Source of the DNA: Actinomycetota bacterium
GTDB taxonomy: Bacteria > Actinomycetota > Acidimicrobiia > Acidimicrobiales > CADCSY01
Assembly: GCA_016178435.1 (NCBI GenBank)
Contig: JACOTK010000167.1
Span: forward strand, 1 to 5,800
Direction: 5' to 3'
DNA: 5,800 nucleotides
Position 1 is the stretch's first letter, and the number at the start of each line of letters is the position of its first letter. This document shows, piece by piece, positions 1-5,639 of the stretch. The position numbers and the translations under genes are program-made. The notes under the pieces were generated by a model that saw only the letters and a program-made list of their open reading frames with translations, was not told the DNA's origin and did not search any database.

Positions 1-606
1 GTCGAGATCACCCGACTCGTGATGCATGAGCACCGTCATCTGGCTGTCGGCGCCCGCCTGGACGAGCAGGTGGGGACAGGAGAGTCCGCCGTCCACACTC
101 GGTTGGTGCAGAACGACAAAAGGGGCTTCGACGACCACCCCTGCGGGCACCGACACGAGTATCGGGTCGACCATCAGCGCATCGTGCAGGACCGCAATGC
201 CGTCGTCGGCGGCGGGCACGGCCAACGTGCCGAGGCTCATGGCCGATCCCTGACCGTCGGCGTCGAGCTCGCGGAGACGCCCGAGCCGGACGCCCTTGGC
301 CGCGAGCTCCTCGTCGAGCAGGACATAGGTCACCCAGCCATCACGAACGACGACGACGCCCGCCGCATCCTCCAGTGCGTCGAGCACCGGCTGCAGCTCG
401 ACGGGAATGGCCTTTGCCTGCGCCGGAGGTTGTTCGGTGACCGGCGTGTACCGATCGAGATCGAGGTCGTCGATGCGGCTGTAACGCCAGATCTCGGCCT
501 CGGCAGTGGGAAGGGGTGCGGCGGCGAAACGAGCGACCGCGTCGTTTCGACGAGCCTGAAGCCACGCCGGCCCGGCAAGTCCCGAGACGCCATCAAGGGT
601 GAACAT
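1..606 (-). CDS. sufD: SufD, Fe-S cluster assembly scaffold subunit (5' part, runs off the window)
   Basis: SufD partners SufB and the SufC ATPase in the cytosolic SufBCD complex, which assembles Fe-S clusters. The reading frame is open from an ATG at 606 to the left edge, giving 202 codons, about half of a usual SufD. The N-terminus begins MFTLDGVSGLAGPAWLQARR. It has the typical SufD WRYSRID motif at residues 40-46, followed by the start of the beta-helix core, rich in V-V-V and G-V-V-V-E-A-P repeats. No other in-frame ATG, GTG or TTG lies between the sufB stop and 606. There is no strong ribosome site; a GAAAGG lies about 13 nt upstream, further than usual. The gene follows sufB by 60 bp on the same strand, so it is almost certainly cotranscribed. 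The identification rests on the motif plus the sufB neighbour; the C-terminal half, where SufD's functional His usually lies, is outside the window. Confidence 0.88.
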   Translation of the reverse strand, partial: MFTLDGVSGLAGPAWLQARRNDAVARFAAAPLPTAEAEIWRYSRIDDLDLDRYTPVTEQPPAQAKAIPVELQPVLDALEDAAGVVVVRDGWVTYVLLDEELAAKGVRLGRLRELDADGQGSAMSLGTLAVPAADDGIAVLHDALMVDPILVSVPAGVVVEAPFVVLHQPSVDGGLSCPHLLVQAGADSQMTVLMHHESGDLD

Positions 607-666
607 GAAAACGGGTGAGCCTTTCTGGCACGGGTTGAGGGGGAGGAGAAGCGGACGACAGACAGC

Positions 667-2064
667 TCAGCCGACGCTTCCCTCCATCTGCAGCTCGATG
701 AGACGACTCCACTCGACCGCGTACTCCATGGGCAGAGTCCGGGTGACGGGCTCGATGAACCCGTTGACGATCATGCCCATGGCCTGCTCCTGCGAAAGGC
801 CGCGGCTCATGAGGTAGAACAGCTGCTCGTCGTTCACCTTGGACACGGTTGCCTCGTGGCCGACGACCGCATCACGCTCGCCGATCTCCATGTACGGATA
901 GGTGTCCGAGACGCTGTCACCGTCGAGGATGAGCGCGTCGCACTGAACGTGGCTCTTGCAGCCGTGGGCACCCTCCTCGACACGGACGAGTCCTCGGTAG
1001 CTGGTGCGCCCGCCATCCTTCGAGATCGACTTGGAGACGATGCGACTCGTGGTCTCGGGGGCGGCATGGACCATCTTGGCCCCTGCGTCCTGGTGCTGGC
1101 CCGCTCCGGCATAGGCAACGGAGAGCACCTCACCCGAGGCCTTCGGTCCGACCATGTACACGGCGGGGTACTTCATGGTGAGGCGGCTTCCGATGTTGCC
1201 GTCGATCCACTCCATGTGGCCCTCGGCCTCGACCCGGGCCCGCTTGGTCACCAGATTGAACACGTTGTTCGACCAGTTCTGGATGGTCGTGTAGGTCACA
1301 CGAGCGGAAGGCTTCACCACGATCTCGACCACCGCCGAGTGCAACGAATCGGTCGTGTACACAGGAGCGGAGCAGCCCTCGATGTAGTGCACCTGGCTGC
1401 CCTCGTCGGCAATGATGAGCGTGCGCTCGAACTGGCCCATGTTCTCGGCGTTGATGCGGAAGTAGGCCTGCAGGGGCATCTCGACGTTGACACCGGGTGG
1501 CACGTAGATGAACGACCCGCCCGACCATACGGCCGTGTTCAGGGAGGAGAACTTGTTGTCGTTCGGCGGGATGATCGTGCCGAAGTAGGCACGAACGATC
1601 TCGGGGTACTCACGAAGCGCCGTGTCCATGTCGCAGAAGATCACGCCCTGTTGCTCGAGGTCCTCACGGTTGCGGTGGTAGACCACCTCCGACTCGTACT
1701 GGGCGGTCACGCCCGCGAGATACTTGCGCTCGGCCTCGGGGATGCCGAGCTTCTCGTAGGTGTTCTTCACCGACTCGGGAAGGTCGTCCCAGACGTCGAC
1801 CTGCTTCTCGGTGGGCTTGATGTAATAGAAGATGTCGTCGAAGTAGATCTCGGACGTGTCGCCGCCCCAGTTGGGCATGGGCCGACGCTCGAAGTAGTTG
1901 AGCGAGCGCAGGCGCAGATCGCGCATCCACTCGGGCTCGCCCTTCATCCACGACATCTCCTGCACGATGTCGGCGTTGATCCCACGCTTGGGCTTGAAGA
2001 CGTAGTCCTCGGCGTCACTCCAGCCAAGTTTGTAGCGCCCAATGTCGAGATCGGTCACAGCCAT
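667..2064 (-). CDS. sufB: SufB, Fe-S cluster assembly scaffold protein
   Basis: SufB is the central scaffold of the SufBC2D complex; it receives persulfide sulfur and, with SufD, forms the nascent Fe-S cluster. The protein has 465 residues, the normal length. It shows signature stretches: YKLGWSD near the N-terminus, SEIYFDDIFYYIKPTEKQ (residues 71-88), VWSGGSFIYVPPGV (179-192), QVHYIEGCSAP (224-234) and a long C-terminal beta-helix block ending HEATVSKVNDEQLFYLMSRG (403-422). Cys375 in HVQCDAL aligns with the functional Cys405 of E. coli SufB, and Cys231 in EGCSAP with Cys254. No intein interrupts it, unlike the Mycobacterium tuberculosis homologue. The ATG at 2064 is chosen because the family sequence starts there and a GGAG lies about 9 nt upstream. 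In-frame starts at 2115 and 2163 would add unconserved residues and would overlap the predicted promoter. It is the first gene of the suf operon here, with sufD next. Confidence 0.97.
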   Translation of the reverse strand: MAVTDLDIGRYKLGWSDAEDYVFKPKRGINADIVQEMSWMKGEPEWMRDLRLRSLNYFERRPMPNWGGDTSEIYFDDIFYYIKPTEKQVDVWDDLPESVKNTYEKLGIPEAERKYLAGVTAQYESEVVYHRNREDLEQQGVIFCDMDTALREYPEIVRAYFGTIIPPNDNKFSSLNTAVWSGGSFIYVPPGVNVEMPLQAYFRINAENMGQFERTLIIADEGSQVHYIEGCSAPVYTTDSLHSAVVEIVVKPSARVTYTTIQNWSNNVFNLVTKRARVEAEGHMEWIDGNIGSRLTMKYPAVYMVGPKASGEVLSVAYAGAGQHQDAGAKMVHAAPETTSRIVSKSISKDGGRTSYRGLVRVEEGAHGCKSHVQCDALILDGDSVSDTYPYMEIGERDAVVGHEATVSKVNDEQLFYLMSRGLSQEQAMGMIVNGFIEPVTRTLPMEYAVEWSRLIELQMEGSVG

Positions 2065-2097
2065 GGCAAGCACTCCGTCGGAACGAGGGATGGGGTT

Positions 2098-2141
2098 AAT
2101 TTCTCCTATGGCCATAGTAACAATTGTCGGGGCGGAAGCAA
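2098..2141 (-). promoter_or_regulatory. Putative sufB promoter with overlapping inverted-repeat operator
   Basis: Reading leftward, a TTGCTT (-35-like, 2136-2141) and a TACTAT (-10-like, 2114-2119) are separated by 16 bp. A perfect 12-bp palindrome, CTATGGCCATAG (2106-2117), overlaps the -10 and the expected transcription start. It sits inside a longer imperfect inverted repeat (2098-2125) whose two 14-nt halves match at 11 positions, including AATT at both outer ends. The area is AT-rich against a GC-rich background. suf operons are known to be controlled by Rrf2-family Fe-S sensors (IscR/SufR) that bind inverted repeats at the promoter. That this repeat is such an operator is inference; no regulator gene is in the window. 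Confidence 0.55.
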
Positions 2142-2156
2142 CCCCTCGACCGGAAT

Positions 2157-2171
2157 CCCTCATTTCGAGGG
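2157..2171 (-). other. Small stem-loop after the nucleotidyltransferase gene
   Basis: A 5-bp perfect stem (CCCTC at 2157-2161 and GAGGG at 2167-2171) has a 5-nt loop and lies 13-27 nt beyond the stop of the leftward nucleotidyltransferase gene. No T-run follows, so it is at best a weak or Rho-assisted terminator separating that gene from the sufB promoter. Confidence 0.25.
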
Positions 2172-2183
2172 CCGGCAGGCGCT

Positions 2184-2732
2184 TCAGCGGCCGCCGTCAC
2201 GCAACTCGCGAAGCTCGCCGAGAACCGCCTGGTCCTTCGGCCGTTGAAGCGCTTCCTTCGAGGCAATGAGATCATCGATGCCCGCGACAAGGATACGGAC
2301 CCCAAAGGCCTCACGCTCCTCGACGGAACCGAGATGATCCTCATACGTCCCCACACCGGTTGCCGTCATGACAACATCAATCGGACCTGCCGAGGTCGTA
2401 AAGTGCCACGCAGCTGATGCCATCAGGCTTTGTGGCCCCTGACGAAGCTCGGTCACCTCCCACGGCTCGCCGCCCTCCATGCCCAGGCGACGTTCGCTCA
2501 TGAGCAACCTCGCATCCAACGACACGAGGGCCTCGATCAATCGTGCGAGGTTGCCAACGTCAGGACGAGGGACGACATCGGCGTCAGCGGTGGCGAGCGT
2601 CGAGCCATGCGCGATCGAGGCGAGACCACCGATGAGCACGTACTCAACGCCGTGTGCATCGAGGGTGCGCAGGATTTTTTCGGTGTCGAGCCCGACGATC
2701 TCGCTGCTGACACCGAACTCGTGACCGGTCAC
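2184..2732 (-). CDS. Nucleotidyltransferase-fold (MNT-like) protein
   Basis: This predicted 182-residue protein has the hallmarks of the polymerase-beta-like minimal nucleotidyltransferase fold. A helix (TEKILRTLDAHGVEYVLIGG) leads into Gly35-Gly36, then HGS at 42-44, the Asp50-x-Asp52 pair in ATADADVV, and a third candidate metal-binding Asp119 in GPIDVVM. The C-terminus has the DDLIASKEALQRPKDQ pattern common in this group. Relatives are often paired with small partner genes; some, such as MntA, AMPylate a HEPN toxin, while others are uncharacterised. The substrate here is unknown. The GTG at 2732 is chosen because it overlaps the stop of the upstream small gene in a GTGA arrangement. Upstream in-frame codons run antiparallel through that gene's region and are not protein-like. 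All three acidic positions are present, so it may be active. Confidence 0.8.
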   Translation of the reverse strand: MTGHEFGVSSEIVGLDTEKILRTLDAHGVEYVLIGGLASIAHGSTLATADADVVPRPDVGNLARLIEALVSLDARLLMSERRLGMEGGEPWEVTELRQGPQSLMASAAWHFTTSAGPIDVVMTATGVGTYEDHLGSVEEREAFGVRILVAGIDDLIASKEALQRPKDQAVLGELRELRDGGR

Positions 2733-2896
2733 GTCCGCTTTCGGCGAGAACCGAGCGCCTCGGCCCGAAACCGGCTCATCGAGTCGTTCTGGCGAAAGCG
2801 GTCTTCGATCGACAGGCGCCGAGTCCCTTCTCGCTGCGCACGAGCCGCATCCTCGTTGTGCTCGTCGAACCACGAGATGCCGTCGGGTACGTCCAC
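2729..2896 (-). CDS. Small hypothetical protein, translationally coupled to the nucleotidyltransferase
   Basis: A 55-residue, highly charged ORF starts (M/V)DVPDGISWFDEHNEDAA, continues through an Arg/Glu-rich helical stretch (TRRLSIEDRFRQNDSMSRF) and ends with a basic tail (GSRRKRT). Its TGA overlaps the GTG of the nucleotidyltransferase gene by the GTGA arrangement, implying translational coupling and joint function. I do not recognise a named family. It has no membrane segment and no HEPN R-x4-6-H motif, so it is not an obvious HEPN toxin. The GTG at 2896 is preferred because GC-ending codons begin there; the extra codons back to an ATG at 2920 use mixed third bases. A TACGCT hexamer lies 7 nt upstream (2904-2909), which would fit a leaderless message. 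If the ATG at 2920 is used, the protein has 63 residues. Confidence 0.6.
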   Translation of the reverse strand: MDVPDGISWFDEHNEDAARAQREGTRRLSIEDRFRQNDSMSRFRAEALGSRRKRT

Positions 2897-2903
2897 GGGT
2901 CCA

Positions 2904-2909
2904 AGCGTA
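2904..2909 (-). promoter_or_regulatory. Possible -10 element for the small protein/nucleotidyltransferase pair
   Basis: The leftward hexamer TACGCT fits the actinobacterial TANNNT -10 consensus. It lies 7 nt before the preferred GTG start, so transcription would begin at or next to the start codon. No convincing -35 was seen. It lies in the short divergent gap between this unit and the rightward antitoxin-PIN ORF. Confidence 0.25.
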
Positions 2910-2960
2910 CCGGCTCGCATGACGGACGTCCGGAGCCCACGACCGGCGTGAGAGCCTGCC

Positions 2961-3437
2961 ATGACGTTGACTGCTTCAAAGCTTCGGGAGAACGTCTACC
3001 GCATTCTCGATGAAGTGCTTGCCACGGGCACCCCCGTGGAGATCGAGCGCAACGGTCGGCTCCTGCGCATTGTCCCTGTTGAGGCCTCACCCGGGTCGGC
3101 CGATGCCGCCCGCTGGATCGAGCGCCCCGATGCGATCACCGGGGACATCGAAGATACCGTGCTCGTGTCACCTGCGGTGGTGTTGGAGCTGCAGTTCCTC
3201 CACGAGATCGGTCGCCTCGCAGTCGGGGCCGAAGAGGTGGCGACCGCCCTCAATGTCCAGTTCGACATCAGGCTCTGCCCGCTCGCCTTTTCGGCCGTCG
3301 CCCATTCGGCGCTCGAGCTGTCATGGACCCGTGACCCGTTCGATCGGCTCATTGTCGGGCATGCGTCGGCCGGCAGTCACGGGCTCGTCACCAAGGACAA
3401 GCTCATTCACGAGCACTTCGCCGGGGCCTCCTGGTAG
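2961..3437 (+). pseudogene. Antitoxin (Phd/YefM-like) fused in frame to an N-terminally truncated PIN toxin
   Basis: One 158-residue ORF combines two genes that normally lie side by side. Residues 1 to about 65 (MTLTASKLRENVYRILDEVL, then TPVEIERNGRLLRIVPVE, ending DAITGDIEDT) resemble a Phd/YefM-type antitoxin up to the linker that precedes its toxin-neutralising tail. Residues about 67-158 resemble a VapC-like PIN toxin from its second motif onward: VSPAVVLELQFLHEIGRL with Glu76, WTRDPFDRLIV with Asp125 and Asp128, LVTKDKLI with Asp146, and the usual terminal W. The toxin's opening strand, with the first catalytic Asp (typically in an LDTH motif), is missing. So are the antitoxin's last residues and the toxin start codon. 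The simplest account is one in-frame deletion. The toxin part should be catalytically dead, but the DNA-binding half may still fold and repress. A GAGAG lies 6-10 nt before the ATG. The gene is divergent from the nucleotidyltransferase pair. It could still be expressed as a fusion. Confidence 0.75.
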
Positions 3438-3463
3438 CTCGAGGTTGCGCACGATGGGCGGCT

Positions 3464-3982
3464 TCAATCGATGCGGCGCAGCTCGTTCTTGTAGCGCGAA
3501 GCGTTCCAGACATAGAGCTGAGCAGCCATCTCGACAAAGCCCGGCTTGACCGCTCCCTCCTTGATCGTGGCGGGGATGCCGAGCGCCATGGCCCCCGTGG
3601 GCACTTCCATGTTGTTGGGCACGACGGCGTTTGCCCCCACCAGGGCACACGTCCGCACGATCGCCCTGTGCAACACGACCGACCCCGACCCCACGAGGGA
3701 TGCGTCCTCGATCGTGCATCCCTCGAGATGGGCAAGATGGCCGACCACGCAGTCGGCCCCCACGATGGTGGGCAACTCGGCGGTTGCGTGGATCACGGTG
3801 CCGTCCTGAATCGAGGTACGTGCTCCCACCTCGATGTGTCCGTAGTCTCCTCGCAACACCGCCGAGGGCCAGATCGACGCCTCGGGGCCGATCACGACAT
3901 CGCCGATCACGGTGGCGTCAGGGTGAACGTAGGCATCGGGATGAATGTCGGGCACACGATCGCCCAGTGCGTAGATCGTCAT
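3464..3982 (-). CDS. Gamma-carbonic-anhydrase-family hexapeptide-repeat protein
   Basis: This 172-residue protein is built of left-handed beta-helix hexapeptide repeats (for example DATVIGDVVIGPEASI and TIVGADCVVG), the length of the YrdA/PaaY/gamma-CA family. Conserved family residues are visible: Arg44 and Asp46 in LRGDYGHIEVG, Gln59 in SIQDG, and His65 in DGTVIHA. In classical gamma-CAs the metal site is His65 plus two more His spaced five apart, in a GHxxxxHGC pattern. Here the stretch reads GHLAHLEGC: His82 is present, but the residue five further on is Glu87, and an extra His lies at 85. Metal binding may therefore differ, and carbonic anhydrase activity should not be assumed. The ATG at 3982 starts at the family N-terminus (MTIYALGD); a TTG at 4030 would read into IS remnant sequence. 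It converges on the antitoxin-PIN ORF with a 26-bp gap. Confidence 0.88.
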   Translation of the reverse strand: MTIYALGDRVPDIHPDAYVHPDATVIGDVVIGPEASIWPSAVLRGDYGHIEVGARTSIQDGTVIHATAELPTIVGADCVVGHLAHLEGCTIEDASLVGSGSVVLHRAIVRTCALVGANAVVPNNMEVPTGAMALGIPATIKEGAVKPGFVEMAAQLYVWNASRYKNELRRID

Positions 3983-3988
3983 GCCCGA

Positions 3989-3994
3989 ACCGTA
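3989..3994 (-). promoter_or_regulatory. Possible -10 element of the gamma-CA-like gene
   Basis: The leftward hexamer TACGGT fits TANNNT and lies 6 nt before the ATG at 3982, compatible with a leaderless transcript; no Shine-Dalgarno sequence is present. Any -35 region would have to lie in the adjoining IS110 remnant. A -35-like TTGAGG at 4018-4023 is spaced 23 bp away, too far for a standard promoter. Confidence 0.25.
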
Positions 3995-3997
3995 ACC

Positions 3998-4222
3998 CTG
4001 TTGGCACTCCGGCGCTCCCTCAACGGACAAGCCCGGGTCGTGCCCAAGTCGAGTGACGGGCTCGTGGAATCGATCCGGGTGCTGCGCATCGCGTTCTGCT
4101 CTGCCCGGTCATCGCGTGTGCAGGTCGGCCTCCAAATCCGTGACCTGGTCCTCACCGCTCCGGACGAACTCCGCGCCGCATTCGAGCCGCTCACGACCAT
4201 CCAACCCGGCGCTGCGCGCTGC
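3998..4222 (+). pseudogene. IS110-family transposase, middle fragment (subgroup A)
   Basis: In this frame the translation reads TLLALRRSLNGQARVVPKSS, then DGLVESIRVLRIAFCSARSS, VQVGLQIRDLVLTAPDELRA and AFEPLTT. This is the linker and coiled-coil region seen in one subgroup of IS110 transposases, usually of the form VPKxxDGxVExIRxLRxARRSAxKARTQxxNQ...LLVTAPDELR. Neither the N-terminal DEDD (RuvC-like) domain nor the C-terminal Tnp domain of this copy is present. To the left it stops where the gamma-CA-like promoter begins; to the right it gives way to another IS110 transposase in a different frame. The frame stays open further on both sides, but there it overlaps the gamma-CA-like gene and the second transposase and makes no sense. 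Recognition is from memory of the family pattern. Confidence 0.65.
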
Positions 4223-4227
4223 CAAGG

Positions 4228-5319
4228 GAATCCGAGGCGCTTGGTGGTCTCGCCTCGCTCGCTAAACCGGCCGATCTACCGGTCGCGATCGAACGACCCG
4301 ACGGGATCATCGTCGAACGTCTGTTGGCAGCGGGCCACCCGGTCGTGCCGATTCACCCGAACGCGTTCCACGCCGCCCGATCACGCTGGGGCGCCGGACG
4401 AGCAAAGTCCGATCCAGCCGACAGCTACATGCCGGCCGACTACCTCCGCACCGACGGACACCGGTTGCGCAGGCTTCGACCACTCGACTCGGTCACCTGT
4501 GAGCTCCAGGCGCTGGTCCGAATGCGAGACGACCACGTCACCGCCCGCACAGCGGCGACCAATCAGCTGCACGCTCTGCTCGAAGCCCACTGGCCGGGTG
4601 CCAACGCCATCTTCTCGCGGCTCGGCTCCACGATCGCTCTGGCATTCCTCCACGACTATCCGACACCAGAGTCCGCTGTCCGCCTCGGGGAGGCCCGCCT
4701 CGCGATGTTCTGTCGACGGCATTCCTATCGGGGTGGCCGCACGCCGGCCGAACTGCTCCAACGACTACGCGGCGCCGCGATCGCTCCAGTCGGAGTCGAC
4801 CCCATTGTGCTCGCCGAACTCGTCCGCGCTCAGACCATGCTGATCGAGTCCGCGCTGAACACCATCGCCCAACTCGACGCCGCGATCGGTGCGCTGCTGC
4901 TTTCACACCCGAAGGCTGCACTCCTCGCCCCGTTGCCTCGTATCGGTGAGATCAACCTCGCGCAGATCATTGCCGAGATCGGCCCGCTCCTCGTCCGATG
5001 CGACACAGCAGATCAAGCAGCCGCCGGTTGTGGTGTCGCCCCGATCACCCGGCAGTCAGGCAAGTCACGCAACGTCCAGTTCCGCTTCTCCAGCAACGCT
5101 CGCGCTCGAGTCGCGCTCACGTGCTTCGCCGACAACTCCCGGCACAGCTCACCATGGGCCCGCCACCCCTACACCACAGCGCGTCCACGCGGCATCCGTC
5201 ACCCCCACGCGATCCGAATCGTGGCGCGAGCATGGCTTCGCGTCATCTGGGCGTGCCGGCACACCAACACCACCTACGACCCTGCTCGCCACGCCGGCGA
5301 AACCCGACACGCCGCATGA
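4228..5319 (+). pseudogene. IS110-family transposase, 5'-truncated (subgroup B)
   Basis: IS110 transposases have an N-terminal DEDD RuvC-like domain and a C-terminal Tnp domain with a catalytic Ser, and carry out RNA-guided transposition. The recognisable protein starts EALGGLASLAKPADLPVAIE and runs uninterrupted to a TGA at 5317-5319. Visible features are the second acidic residue in AIERPDG (codon at 4291) and the Asp pair in KSDPADSY (codons at 4411 and 4420). Next come a helical linker with TAATNQLHALLEAHWPG, the HhH-like LLAPLPRIGEINLAQIIAEI, and the Tnp motif CGVAPITRQSGKS, whose catalytic Ser is at 5056. The C-terminus ends TTYDPARHAGETRHAA. The N-terminal strand with the first catalytic Asp is absent, and the frame has no ATG, GTG or TTG until a TTG at 4324, which lies after the second acidic residue. 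The gene is therefore a remnant and not autonomously active. Its stop overlaps the ATG of the next small ORF. Confidence 0.88.
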
Positions 5320-5563
5320 CTTGACCCAAGGAACTCAAGCGCTACATCGCACGCGAGGTGTTCGGGCTCCTCACCCAGACCAGGCACCTACCCGACACCA
5401 GCGACCTCCGCCCCGCACGCAACGCCATCGGCGTCAGCCTCAACACCGCCGCAACCACCTCGCGACCTGGCCCGCACGCCTCAGCGAACTCGAACGCGGA
5501 GTCGCCCGAAACGACGAACTCGAACGGCGATACCGCGACTGGCTCCGCCTTCAAGCCGCTTGA
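5316..5563 (+). pseudogene. Broken passenger ORF of the IS110 element (HTH-like small protein)
   Basis: An ATG at 5316 overlaps the transposase TGA (ATGA), but codon 3 is TGA (5322-5324). Beyond it the same frame reads PKELKRYIAREVFGLLTQTR, then LRPARNAIGVSLNTAA up to about 5453. Sense then continues one frame over as NHLATWPARLSELERG, then VARNDELERRYRDWLRLQAA, stopping at 5563. Restoring one base in the ACCACC run around 5454-5458 joins the two halves. The joined product has an XRE-like helix-turn-helix shape: a helix before LGxSLxxAA, then an SELERG recognition-type segment. Such small ORFs downstream of this IS110 subgroup are something I recall but cannot check. Both the early stop and the frameshift mark it as decayed. 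A start at the GTG at 5358 would still hit the frameshift. Confidence 0.55.
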
Positions 5564-5620
5564 CAGCCCATAGGAGCATCAGCGAACCGACACGACCCCC
5601 GAGGGAACGCTTACGCGCTC

Positions 5621-5638
5621 CGGCCCTGCCCCGGGCCG
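5621..5638. repeat. GC-rich hairpin 1
   Basis: A perfect 6-bp inverted repeat (CGGCCC at 5621-5626 and GGGCCG at 5633-5638) encloses a 6-nt TGCCCC loop. It lies downstream of the IS110 remnant and next to a larger hairpin with which its GGGCC arm could compete. There is no T-run, so it is not a classical terminator. Confidence 0.5.
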
Positions 5639-5639
5639 A

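Noticed and set aside
19..618. Rightward ORF of 199 codons opposite sufD
   Set aside because: It mirrors the sufD coding frame on the other strand and has no motif or ribosome site.
2065..2163. Upstream starts for sufB at 2115 or 2163
   Set aside because: The added residues are not SufB-like, they overlap the promoter and inverted repeat, and the ATG at 2064 has a GGAG about 9 nt upstream.
856..2247. Long rightward ORF (463 codons) opposite sufB
   Set aside because: It is antisense to a clearly conserved gene; its His/Asp/Val/Leu-rich composition is what the reverse of GC-rich codons produces, and it shows no domain.
2733..2873. N-terminal extension of the nucleotidyltransferase from an upstream start
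   Set aside because: The added residues are Arg/Pro/Ser-rich and out of frame with the better small ORF there; the GTGA overlap fixes the start at 2732.
2430..2951. Rightward ORF opposite the nucleotidyltransferase pair
   Set aside because: It is antisense to two coupled genes, and its composition shows only the reversed codon bias.
3668..4843. A single 391-codon rightward ORF
   Set aside because: It starts antisense inside the gamma-CA-like gene and ends out of frame inside the second transposase; only the stretch 3998-4222 has recognisable transposase sense.
4324..5319. TTG at 4324 as a genuine transposase start
   Set aside because: Homologous coding sense continues upstream to about 4234 in the same frame, and the TTG lies after the second acidic residue, so it is only the first start-like codon in a truncated gene.
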